Positions 1 through 11,823 of a stretch of DNA of 64,000 bases are shown piece after piece (position 1 is the first letter of the stretch; each line of letters starts with the position of its first letter). The stretch covers positions 62,001-126,000 of the forward strand of contig OENT01000260.1 of the NCBI GenBank assembly GCA_900239685.1. The letters run 5' to 3'. The DNA is from Rotaria macrura. Lineage: Eukaryota; Rotifera; Eurotatoria; Philodinida; Philodinidae. The notes below the pieces were generated by a model. That model worked only from the letters and a program-made list of their open reading frames with translations. It ran no database searches and had not been told where the DNA came from. Position numbers and translations under genes: made by a program.

Positions 1-1
1 A

Positions 2-97
2 TTCAATAGCAAAATCAAGGATTTTTCTGCTGTAGAAATTGTACAGTATCCAATGAGTTATCGTAATCATACACATGATGGTATAATCGAGGTTTAA
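2..97 (+). CDS. possible 3' end of an unidentified plus-strand gene (partial)
   Basis: An open frame enters from the left edge and runs 31 codons to a TAA. It reads like coding sequence, for example VEIVQYPMSYRNHTHDG followed by IIEV and stop. It would converge on the TBCD gene. An open run of this length is only modestly unusual in AT-rich DNA, no family is recognised, and the gene start lies outside the window, so this is a tentative call. Confidence 0.25.
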   Translation, partial: FNSKIKDFSAVEIVQYPMSYRNHTHDGIIEV

Positions 98-715
98 CAT
101 TGATATTTTGAAATGTATCGCATGACGTCAAAATATCTGCACAATGATCTTGTCTTTGTCACCAAGTTTAATCAATCCAAATCGTTGCAAGACGGATTCA
201 TGTTACAGTAAGATTTCTAGCATAAATTGAAGAAAGAAAAGTCAAACCGTGAAAAAATTTGTGCAAAAATGCCAGGACTCAAATATCTTTTATATTAAAT
301 AGACTAGATCTCTAGAGAAAGGCAACGATGCAAAGAAATTAAGTTGAAACTTATTAAAAACTAGAATGAGAACCAACGAATATACGAATGTAGCAGAAAG
401 ACGATAAAGTTCAAATTTTCTATTAATGTCATCTCTAATTTCTTCCATTTTCAATTTTCTTTTGAAAGAAATACATTTCATGTTATTTCGTACGAACGAT
501 CTTGAACATTGGTTATTCAATTTTAAAAAAATTTTATTAATCAAGAAAAAAAAACATTCTTTTGTTTGTGAAACACTTGCTTAGCAAAAAGAAGAGATCT
601 CTACTGATCACATACATCGGCAAATGGAAATACACTGGTACAAATGTGCAAAAGATAATATCAGATCTGTCGCATTTTATAAAAAGAAAAAGGAAAACAT
701 TAAAATGATCATTGT
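98..715. other. intergenic, 3' flank of TBCD
   Basis: AT-rich sequence between the possible plus-strand gene end and the TBCD stop. It should contain the TBCD 3' UTR. Short open frames here on both strands show no recognisable domain. Confidence 0.5.
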
Positions 716-720
716 TTATT
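715..720 (-). terminator. AATAAA polyadenylation signal overlapping the TBCD stop codon
   Basis: On the minus strand the last codon GAA, the stop TAA and the next base spell AATAAA, so the canonical poly(A) hexamer overlaps the stop. If used, the 3' UTR would be only some 10-30 nt. Further hexamers lie downstream, for instance near 533-538, so use of this one is inference. Confidence 0.4.
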
Positions 721-3700
721 CGATTTGGAATAAATTAAGTAATGTTTGTCGAATAGTTTTTAATTCGTCAAGATTTTGTTCCCAATCGGTTTCTGTTAAT
801 AAATTCATAACCTGTTCAGATCTCTCGTCGCTATCATTAAGAAATAAATCATCATTAAACATAACACATGTGTCATATAAATGTTGAGCTGCTTGTCGTC
901 TAACCCATGGATAATTATGAAGAAAAAAATTCGTTAATAGTTTTAATACTAGATTTCTTAAGTCGACATTATTAAATTGTAATAATGAACAATATAATTT
1001 AATAAAATTTAAATATAATGTTGGATTATTATTCAATGTTTGCATTTTTTTTATTAATATATCTTCTAGTAAATGTATAACAGTTGTCCAATGTTGAATG
1101 AATTCCTTTGAATAATTTTCATAATAATTATCGAAAGTTGATTGTGATAGAAGACGTTCACATGCTTGTATACATGGTATAATAATACGTACTTGTAAAT
1201 GTTGTTTTTCATGAAAAATTTTTTCTAAATCATTCAGAAGTAAACTTATTAAATTATGATTTGTTTTGTTTGATAATAAATATGCATATAATGCTTGACT
1301 GGCATTTGATAAATCACCTGCTGTTATTAAACAATTTAACCATGTGATATAGCGATATTTATCATACATTAATAAATGAACGATTAATGAGAAAACTTGT
1401 TGAGAATTACGCCAATCGATATCAGTTTGGTTAAGAAAAATTCTATCAAGTTCACTTTTATATTCAATCGATTGTTCAAAGTTAATAGTTAAAAATTCAA
1501 CTAGTGCCTTGCCACTTACCATACGTAAATCATCGATTTTCGAACATAAATTGGTTAAAATTGAATTAAAACAATTGTGCAGTATTGTGACAGTTAAAAA
1601 ATATTTCGTGTTATTATTTTCATTGATTAATTTAAGTAGACGTACTAGTTGTGTACAAGCTATTTCACGTACGAGACGACCTGAATCACCAAAGCGATCA
1701 TTGGTATAATCACGTGTACAACGAAGAAATGAATTTATGAATTTATTTATCAGATCTTGACTTGACAATGGTGATAATGGATCGAGATGAATATTTTCGT
1801 AGATATTGCAGAGAGCAATCAAAGTATCTTTACGTTGTTTGATTAAATGTTGAGTTTGATGCGTAATCGTGATTAAATTGAATAAGCAATCAATTACTTT
1901 ATTTATTGTATTACTTGCTAGTAACATCTGACGTGGAAGGGATGCAATAGCTAAAGAAAAACCTTGTCGAATATGTTCTTGAGAAGTTGTAGAAATTTTG
2001 CCAAGATAACGATCGATCAAATCACATGAACTAAAAGACGAAAGAAAAACAAAATAATTTTATTGCATTTAATTTAATTTTCATATATATATATATATGC
2101 AAAATAGTAATCATTTGTTTTTATGAGAATCATTTAATACTTTCCAATAGCTATTTATTTTATGATAATCGTTCAATTATTTTAGTAAGTTTGAATTCAT
2201 ATGTATCATATTCTACGATGAGGAATACTTCTTCTCAGATCAAAACTTAATTTGTTGATCAAAGTGAGTTCAAGAACAATATTTCTTTTTGGATGAGGCA
2301 TAAACTACACGAATTCTTTTTATGCAGTTAAGTGCTGTTGTTGCTTATGAGAACGATTCGAAGAACGTATGATAGTTTTTGTAGGTTTGCTTTATACCTT
2401 CTCAATTGAAAAGTCTGACTTATCCATGAATATAAGCAAATTTCTTCATTAGATTAGAAATTTCATGTCTATGCAGAATAAATACATACATCATCAAAAT
2501 CTATTCTTGATTCTATAAAAACTTATTTAAATCAACAAAGAAGAATTCGACTTCTGAAAATTTTATTTTATACTACTAATAGGTATAGGACAGTTTGATT
2601 GATTCAACTCGAAACTGTTGTTTGAATCATTAACTTCCAAAAGATCGAAAGAAAAACTTTAGTAGGTAAGAAAAGGATTCTTGTTTATATCAAAAGAGCT
2701 ATTGAATTCATTTGGATTGTATATGGCGAACTGCAAAATGGAAATCAGCTCAACTATCTGTCTTGGAACTAATTTTCGTTCAAAAATAAGTTGAACTCTT
2801 CGAAAGATCGATCGAAATTCAAGACAATTGATCTAGATAGTCTATAGAAAACAAATGTTTTGTGCATTCTTTTCAGTTTTTCAGCCATAATATATTAAAT
2901 AAAGTTATAAAGTTCTTGTATATATTACAAAACATACTCGAGCATCTCACATTCTTATATTGACATACGATGTACCTGTTAGGTCCCGTGTACAAAAAGA
3001 ACTTGCTCACATATTTTCAGTACTAAATTGAGCATTTTGAGTGTTTTTTTTCAATTCAACTACAGATAAATTCAAAGGGAACCAAAAAAAGCAGCTAAAT
3101 CTTCAATAGACTGTAACATATGTTAAATGTTTGTAACTATCTGAAAACTATATATATATATAGATCAGAAAAAAGTAACAGCTGGAAATTGTAAGTCGAT
3201 AGAAAATTATCCTCTATGTTAAAAGAAACAAGATCTTCTAATGAGTCTGTCTTCGAATTTCTCGAATGCGAAAATTGCTTAATCCGATAAATATAAACAC
3301 ACCTGTTATTTAAATAAAATGCATTTGAGAAGGCTTTCAACGCGTTTAAACCAGCTTGTCTAACATCATCATCTAAATTACTGATGCATTCATCAATAAT
3401 TGTTTGCCAGCAATCGATAGTTTCGTTTGGCAAATAAATTTCATGAGAATTCTGCCGAAAATAATCAGTCGATTGTGATATATTTTCAATAAATGAACAC
3501 AATGATGGTCGAATAAGATCGCCTGAATAACCTTCAAGATATCCTTGTGATTTATATTCAATGAGCAAATGAGATATTTTCTTTTGTAAATTGCTTCGCA
3601 GTTCTGGCAAACGTTGACATTCATCTGAATTCTAAATATACAAAGGAAGCAAGCAAAAATATTGTTAAATGAAAATTTCTTTGTTATACTTTTTGAAAGC

Positions 3701-6700
3701 GTTGGTAAAGTCCATAAACAATATGACCACAACTAACAAGAAGACCATGTCTTGCGATTCCATCATTTTTTTTGTCTAGACACCGATCAAATAAAGGTAA
3801 TAGTATATTTTCATAAATGTCTTCGATTTTTCCGTAATTTAAAGTCGTTTTTTCTAAAAGTTGCCCAGTTAATAAGCGTGTTTCTTTTTTCCAATGTATG
3901 ATTTTATATTTTAATAGATGCTCAATCATATATCTTCCGTATATATCATAATATTTAATTAATGAATGTGCTAATGTTAAAAAGCAATAATCGAATTTGC
4001 CAATAAGATTATAATCTGTTTGTTGAATGATATCTATTCCATGTGGAAAATATTGTCCTTGTCGACCAACATTCTCTTGTAAAGCAGCTGATGCTGCTCG
4101 ACGACATTGAACATTCCAATCGAAACAAATGATACATAGCAGCATGCCAGCTAAATCGGCTGTATGGGAACGAAAATCCGAGCAATCAAAAGCACGTGCA
4201 AATGACCAACAGACCTTGGAAAGTATAAGTACACAAACGTAACTTTTTAATTATAATACGTTGCTCATTAAGAGCCAATCTCCGAATAGTTAGTATACTT
4301 TTCAGGAAGCTGTTAGTATGATCAGACATTTGCTTTCGACAAATTCATAGCTCGAGTATCTGACCATATGTATGTTCTTCTTCCGATGACGAATACAATT
4401 TTCTTTTGTTTCGATGAAAGAAAAACAAATGGATTCAAAATAATTAACGTGACTGTTTGAATCCCTTGTTTTTCGTACAGCTTTTCCCATTGGAAAGTAA
4501 AAGCGATATGACCTGTTGTTTATTTTATTCATATTATACATCGATCGATAACTAGCCTGTATTTTGCGAAAATGATGTATTCGGAAGAACTGGAGACTTC
4601 CCTACTGTATTTAATCAATTGGGTTGAAGTTAGACAAAGTCTTTGAAAATATTGTGTATACAGTCATGATCAGTTAAAGCTCATTCGATTTAAAAATTGA
4701 AAACTGTTACAAACTCGTACAACTGCTAAACTATTCAATCTGGAAGAATTAGAATCTTTCTCCATTGCTTTCAATAATGCTGTCTAAATAAAGTATGTCG
4801 CTCAGTTCAACTGTAACATAAACAACTAAAGCGAATTAATCGAGTACTCCAGTGAAAAGGCAAATGTCTCGATAATACGTTAAGTTTCCGAGATATATTA
4901 AAACATACGAAGAGTTTCGTTCTTGATGAGTATGCAAATAATTCGTCTAAAAGCAAATATAAAAACTTACGTAGCAAGCTGCATCACGTACAATATGACC
5001 ATAAGTTTGATGACCAAGTTTTTCATCATAATTAAGTGACTTATGTACTATAGGCATAACAGAATCAAGACGTTCAGGTAAAAGAAGTCCACGACGCGCA
5101 AGTTCAGCTAATGCTAAACATCCACCTTGCAAAGCATAATGGTCACAGGCAAGAAGTGCAACTGTTGATATACGATCACATAAAATGGATACTAATTGAG
5201 AAGCATATGATTTACGTAGGCGATTGGTTATACGACCTAGACCCTTGGCTGATGACCATCGAACAAATAATTCTTTATCACTTAAACCTCCCATTAGTAA
5301 ATCAATTATGGATTCAACTGCCGATGGAACATTGCTATTATCTTCTTCATTTTCGTTTTCACCATCTTCATTATTTCCATGACCATTTATTGTTATTGAT
5401 GTTTTACTAGAACTATCAATAGAATTTTCTGTTTATGCTTATGAGAATGTACATATATATATATATTCATGTATGGGTTTCTTTCTATGCTGATTACTTT
5501 CGATACGATTAGGATATTAGTAGACTAGATAGATCTGTTATATTGAATAGCAGCCGTCTTAGCTTTAGATTAGTTGTGAAAATGAATAAGATCATGTCGA
5601 AGGAAAATTCGTCAGCTGATATAATTTTCAAACAATAGTTTTGCCCGCGACGCATTGGTTATATTTATATATCTATACGTCATTGACTTCAATATGTTTA
5701 GATAAGAATTATTCTTTTGATATCTAATTTATCTGCGAGTGACGAAAAGACATGCACAAAATAATTCAAAATTTAGCAAGATTTTCTTATTAACAAAGTA
5801 TTTTCTAGAGAAATTATAAATCTTAATCTCGTCAATATCTAATGAGAAAAAACATTCATACTGTCATAACTCTTGACATCACTAGTTAATGCTAAAATGA
5901 CAGAACGTCGACAGGTAAAACGTGAACACATCGAAGTTAAAAGTCAGCTAGCCTCATTAGTCAATCATACAGTTTGACTATTGTCTACCAATACTTTCAG
6001 TAGCTTAACAAGTTTTGTACTACTATAATTTATGATGAATCTAATAAAAATGACTCAGATGTTGTTTTCTCAATGATCTAAGCATAACGTACGTATTATA
6101 TAGGTAATCTTGGAAATAAGAAACGCAATAAATCTAGTCACATTGCTTTCGAACCAATAAATCAAAACTAACAACCATGAACGATCTATTAAGAGTCATA
6201 TAGTGACTCGTGACATATATATATATATAAATATTTGAGTAAAGTAAATTCCTCGTGTACTTGTGGAACAAAGCCATTGCTTAATTCATATCGACTCGAC
6301 TACACTCCTTTTCTTTCGTGTTCAAGCATTCAATTTTTCTTTTCGCCTTATTTTTCAACATATTCATCAGAGAATTAAAGCAACCTACACTGTCATAGTT
6401 GTTGTTGTTGGTGGTGGTACCATAGAGGAGTTCTTTTTCACTGTTAATGAATCGAGAAGATTTCTAACACCACGACGATATCTCCATGCTGCACCATGTT
6501 TAGGCATTGGTAATAGAGTCATGGCAAGTTTTTGTAATAATTTATATGCCATACGTCGAATAACAATACGATTAGCAAACAATATTCGTTTATCTACTAA
6601 TAAATGATATATTCTATCGACATATGTAATCAAATTTAACCGTTGTCCGAATTTAAATATATATGATAATGTTTGTAAACATGTTGTTATACGTAAAATA

Positions 6701-7440
6701 ATATTTTCATCATTTAATTTTTCATCGTACTTTTCAAGTATAGGAAATATTTCACCGGTTAGAAAATCATTTAAACATAGAAGACGTACAGAATCTTGAC
6801 GTGCCATAAAATGACCAATATTAAATGCTACCATGCGCATATAAATTGAATTGTAAAGAAAGTGTTTGTAGATATTTAATATTTGTGTCATTGTTGTTTG
6901 TTGACAAGATTTTTTATCGAATCGACATAAATCAAGTGGCACCATGCATGTTGTACCAAGCCAAACTAGTGATGAATAAAGCGTTGCCCAAGCATTTTCT
7001 GACGAGGAGTTTACTTTCATTTCACGCTCAATTAAATTCAACGTGAGAATTAAATGATGTGGTTCATGTGGTAAAAAACGTGTTGTCATTACTTTAAATC
7101 CACGAACTTTTATAATATGATGAAGAAGTGCACCAGCTATATGATTCTTATTTGGACCATGCTCAATGTAATTTAGTAACTTAAGTATTATATCAGGTAA
7201 ATATGAATCAAGTAATTGTGGCTGCTCTTGATATTGATTTAAAATATATTGAAATTGGTCGTAGATACGTTCAACGTCCGTTATTTCATTCATTTCACTT
7301 GCTGCTGTTGTTGTCGTTGTCTGATTGTCAATGGTTCCTATCTGCTCAATTAATTGTTTCACTTGTTCATGTTGTTCGAATTCATTTAATGAAAAATAAA
7401 CAGGATCGTGATCATAAATATCGGCAGAATCAGCAGTCAT
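716..7440 (-). CDS. TBCD: tubulin-folding cofactor D
   Basis: Cofactor D binds beta-tubulin and, with cofactors B, C and E, assembles the alpha/beta dimer in the cytosol. The whole protein consists of HEAT/armadillo-type helical repeats. Exons, 5' to 3': 7440 to about 6421 or 6389; about 5428 or 5413 to 4971; 4214-3690; 3631-3303; 2030-716. Family landmarks in order are KYQEQP-like YQEQPQLLD, VRGFK, AAWRYRRGVRNLLDSL, VRWSSAKGLGRI, GGCLALAELARRGLLLPERL, RDAACYVCWSFARAF, CRRAASAALQENVGRQG, FPHGIDI and the C-terminal VRRQAAQHLYDTC region. The start is the ATG giving MTADSADIYDHDP. Total is about 1,215 residues, close to the vertebrate length of about 1,190. Splice phases agree at the last three junctions. 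The first junction cannot be settled by eye: the best donor (6420) is phase 0, while the best acceptor (after 5429) needs phase 1. An acidic Asn/Glu-rich linker at the start of exon 2 matches the acidic linker of vertebrate TBCD. Confidence 0.93.
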
Positions 7441-8057
7441 TATGAACAGTTTTATTTCTTCTAAATAACCAAATGCAATTATTAAATATTTTCTAAAGAA
7501 TTTCAAATATGAATCTTTTTTTGCTTTTTAGACACTATGAATAGTTAATATGTGCATACATGTATAGATATATTTCAATGACAACAACAAAGAAACATAA
7601 AATATCAATATCTTCTATTACAAATAGTTCATATTGCCTTTTGCAAAAATCGAACGCCACGAAGAAAAAAGAACAATAATCATACGTATACAATCTGTAA
7701 TAGAGAGAATATGAACGTGGAACGAATGTTTAAACATGCAAGGAAAAGGGGAACAAAAAAAGCGGTTTTTTCACAACGCCCAATACAACATATAAATGTT
7801 ATTAGTTTTCTTTTTAGAAGTTATTCATTCAAATAATTTTAAATGCAATACATCTGAATAACATGATCATGATTGAAGAAAAATAGTAACAGACGAAAAA
7901 AGAGCAGTTAAACTAGATAGATGATATTGCTCGAAGCGTTTTAGGGGAAAAGAGAAAAGAAAAGAAAAGAAGAAGATAGCATAGATTTTTCAAAGAATAT
8001 TGCATTCACAGATGTTAATATTCGTTGTTTATGACTTGAGATATCAGCTAAATGTGT
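7441..8057. other. intergenic between TBCD and SPTLC2 copy A
   Basis: AT-rich spacer between two same-strand genes. It should hold the TBCD promoter and the 3' UTR of SPTLC2 copy A. It has purine-rich runs near 7950-7975, and no clear motif was identified. Confidence 0.5.
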
Positions 8058-11000
8058 TTATAATTCTGTTTCATGAAATGGTCGCTTTGGATTCAACTTT
8101 GATTTACGCATATTGAGTAAGTCACCTACTTCTTCAGCATGCTTAAGTACCTATATGTATCAAAAGTAAAAGGAAGAACAAACCAGATAAGTAAAGACAA
8201 AAAAACTCTTCGTATATATATAAAGATGTATACTTCATCAAGCATTTCCTTGGTATGTGATGCCGAAAGACAAAATCGAACACGACCAAGTACTAATGGT
8301 GTAGCTGGAAAGCCAACAGTAACAACGGCAACACCACGTTTTAACATTTCACGATTAAATGCTCTAGAACATTATGAATGACGTCGATTTCAAAATCTGA
8401 ATCTATCCAACATACGCTATTTTCGATGGACTATATAACAGAGCTGGTACAACAGGTGAATGCGGATGACCATAAACAATGAAACCCATTTTTGTAAGAC
8501 GTTGCCGAAAATAACTTGTATTCCATGCTAATTGATTGATTCGTCGACGACCTATATTCAATAGAAATCAAATCAAATATTCGCTTAGTTGTTCAAATAG
8601 ACCTTCATTTTCTTCATTATCATCTAGTAATAAATTGAGTACGGAAGTGATTTGTTCAACGACAGGTGGACTCATTGACGTTGCATACACTGTAGCATGT
8701 GATGATATACGAATATGATTAATTAGCTCCTTATTAATAAAAAATAAAGATAAATATCTATTAAAATTCTATTAACAATTGCCGAGATCATTTTCTACTG
8801 TTTTTCCAGCAATATAGCCACCAGCTGAAGCAAAACTTTTTGTAAATGTACCCATAAGTACATCAACATCATTGACATCACATTTCCAATAATCAATAAC
8901 ACCACGACCTCGCGAACCCATAGCACCAATCGAATGCGCTTCATCCAAATAAAGATATGCTTTGTATTTTTTCTTCAACTCAATTAATTCTGGTAGTTTG
9001 CATAATGATCCTTCCATACTGAAAAACGATTTTTTTTTTATTTTTCAAAATTAAACGACGATGAACTTTGAAACGAGTGTACTCTATTTCTTTTTTGACT
9101 TTAGAAGAGATTAAATTTTTAACTACAAGTGTAATGTCATTAAGTGAGAACTGATAAGTTTGATGAGAAAATTTTGAGATAGATTTTTTTCAGTTTGTTC
9201 TGGAAAATCTTCAATTTTCAGATGTGTCACACATCTTGTTTCTAAGCTGCTCTCATTAAATTTTACCGTAGATACTTAAGATTAATTCAAAAGTACTCTC
9301 AGGTATTTTCCATACATCTTGCTTTCAGAAAGACAAACGTACGTGTTTCAATAAACGAATTGAAATCTAGACTTGTAGTATTCAGTAAAACTGCACCGTA
9401 GAAGACTGAACAAAATCGAAGTGGTTTACATTTCATCTGCGAAATATTTCTAAGCATTACTATTCAAGGTTGTTATTTGACTGCTAACAATATCAATTCG
9501 AAATAGTAAGCAGCAAATCTATGGGATGCAGATTTTCTTGGAATATATACATCCACAAATATTCAGATCAATGTTTTCTACTACGACAGCTTTACTTAGT
9601 GAACTATTGTCGAAAATTGGACAAAGAAAAAAAGAGACGTATAAGACGACGCTCATAAACCAACCTGTATACTCCTTCAACAATAATCAAAATTTTTCTC
9701 CATGGTCGATGTGTTCGTGGTTGACCAGATACAATAGATTCTCTTAATAATCTTTCCAAATGAACCATATCTAAATTGAATAAGTATATTAAAAGTAAAC
9801 TATCATTGAAACGTTTAGACTTATCGAACCATTATGTCTATAAACTTTGATTGTAGCACCTGATAGACGAGAACCAAGAACAAGTGATGTATGATTAAGT
9901 TCGTCACTCAAGATAAGACAGCCCTTAATAGAAAAATATGTGGCTGTATTTTTAATTTTTTCAATATTAACTTTACTTCACATTTAATTTCAAACAAAAA
10001 CAAAAGAAAAACTAATGTTTGTGTAAAATATAACAAAGTTAAGAAGCTAGTTATACCTTTCCAACCAGCGATGGTATGTTGAGAGCATTCGTTGCAAAGC
10101 CCATACCGAATGCGATGGCATCTTCAGTGCCGAGAAATTCAGCAAGTAGAGATTCAAGCTTTCGGTGTTGCAATAGTGTGCCTGAGACGAGTTAGTGAAA
10201 TTATGTGAGACAAATACAAAGAAACATGAATCGTTGATTAGTTTGTATGGTTGGTTACATACAACATAAGTAATGTGTTAATGAAGAGCATAAACTTACC
10301 GAATTCTTGAGGTGTACTTCCTGTTCCAATACCATTCGTTTTTATTAAATTAATAACATTTTCTGCTGTTTGTCCACTATTATTTGCAAAACCAAGGTAA
10401 TTGTACGAACCGAGATTGATCGACTTGAGTTTGCTACCAGTAAAACTAAATAAATAACAACGACGAAGATAAACGAACACGGTTATTCAGTCTTAAGATT
10501 ATTTTCATTACTTGAATGACCAATTATAATCATTAGTAACACGTTCAAGAAGCTCAAGTGTACCACCTGGTACGCTACCAATCGGTCGATTGAAGCAATC
10601 AGCAATTCGTTGATAGACATTACGAGTATAAAAACTCTCATAACTTTGATACAATGGAACAAAGCCCTAATTAAAATTGATAGAATGTTCATTAAGTTCA
10701 TGACTGACTATTTCTTGTAGTAGATGCATACGACTGGGCATGATCATATCAAAATCATTATTCTCATTGATTTAAAGTCAGTAAAATTAAATTTTTCGCA
10801 CTTTTGAGATAAAGTTTTCCAAAGCAAACCATTCTATTGGTTCGCAAAATAATCAATATTATAAAATATTTTTTCATAAATGAACGAAAAACTCAGGCAA
10901 AATTGTGTATTAAACATTTACTAGCATCTATTTGATTCATAGATTATTTCATGTCAAACAGTTTATTAATTGGTCTAATGATTTAATCCGTTTTTCAATT

Positions 11001-11823
11001 AATACATTCGAACTTTAGAATCATCGCGTTTTTTATGAAGGATCAAAATCATGTTAGAAGTATTTTTTTGTGCAGAATCATCAAATTACGAACATCGATC
11101 ACCTTACAAGATTTGATTTATTTCATAAGAATTCCAATAAACTACAAGTCGAGAAATTTTTACTAAAATCCAACTGAAAGAAAAAAGATGGACCTTGTAA
11201 TTGAAAAATTACTTTTAGATGATTTCCCCAAAGGTTTCATGTCTTATTGCATTAATTCCTGATGTATTTATTCTATTTTCTTGAGTCTCACGGGGAAAAA
11301 AACACTTGTCGTCACTATTCATTTGAGCATCTGCTTCTCCATTTCAGCGAAATCGATTAGGATCATAGTGTTGAATAATCGGCCACATAAAGAAAAATAG
11401 ATGAAAATTCAGCTTATTAATAATTGAAATATTTTATAAAAGGTTCGTTGAATTTTCTATCTGAATCGTACGAAAACAAAATTCTCGAAATAAATATTCT
11501 ACTCGAGACTATCTACCAGCCGATCATCTACTGAATTCTTCTATTTTTTTCCATAAGAACAATAGTAATTAAATTCTAAGACAATGTCTTACCGATGGAT
11601 TGTTTTCTGCTGAGCCTTTTCGATTTTCAAGACGAGCATTGCGAAGAAGATCTCGAAACCAGCCAAATATATTTAGAATGACGTAATTTAAATAGGTCCA
11701 AAATGCTTCAGAAAACGGTGTTTCTTCATAAACTTCATCTAATGATGGATGTTCAGGAACTGGAGTTGTGTAACCAATGTTTGAATATGATTTCTTTTTT
11801 TCATGGCGATTACTCTTTGCCAT
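8058..11823 (-). CDS. SPTLC2: serine palmitoyltransferase catalytic subunit 2, copy A
   Basis: PLP-dependent alpha-oxoamine synthase; with subunit 1 it condenses serine and palmitoyl-CoA to 3-ketosphinganine at the ER, the first committed step of sphingolipid synthesis. Eleven exons join in phase: 11823-11593, 10666-10512, 10445-10300, 10181-10057, 9923-9830, 9770-9665, 9018-8799, 8729-8603, 8551-8416, 8363-8234, 8150-8058, giving 520 residues (human 562). The N-terminus has a membrane segment ([20 protein letters not shown]). The catalytic fold shows [53 protein letters not shown] with the PLP-stacking His, and TFTKSF with the Schiff-base Lys. The end is [21 protein letters not shown]. Introns are 51-133 bp except 646 and 926 bp. 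The segment that reads STRQEMG in human SPTLC2 is STPQEFG here, replacing a conserved Arg by Pro. The extra intron at 10182-10299 is absent from copy B. Confidence 0.95.

Noticed and set aside
8139..8381. Plus-strand 80-codon frame over the 3' exons of SPTLC2 copy A
   Set aside because: Antisense shadow of true exons; similar antisense frames over TBCD, the GPCR and CKS were discarded.
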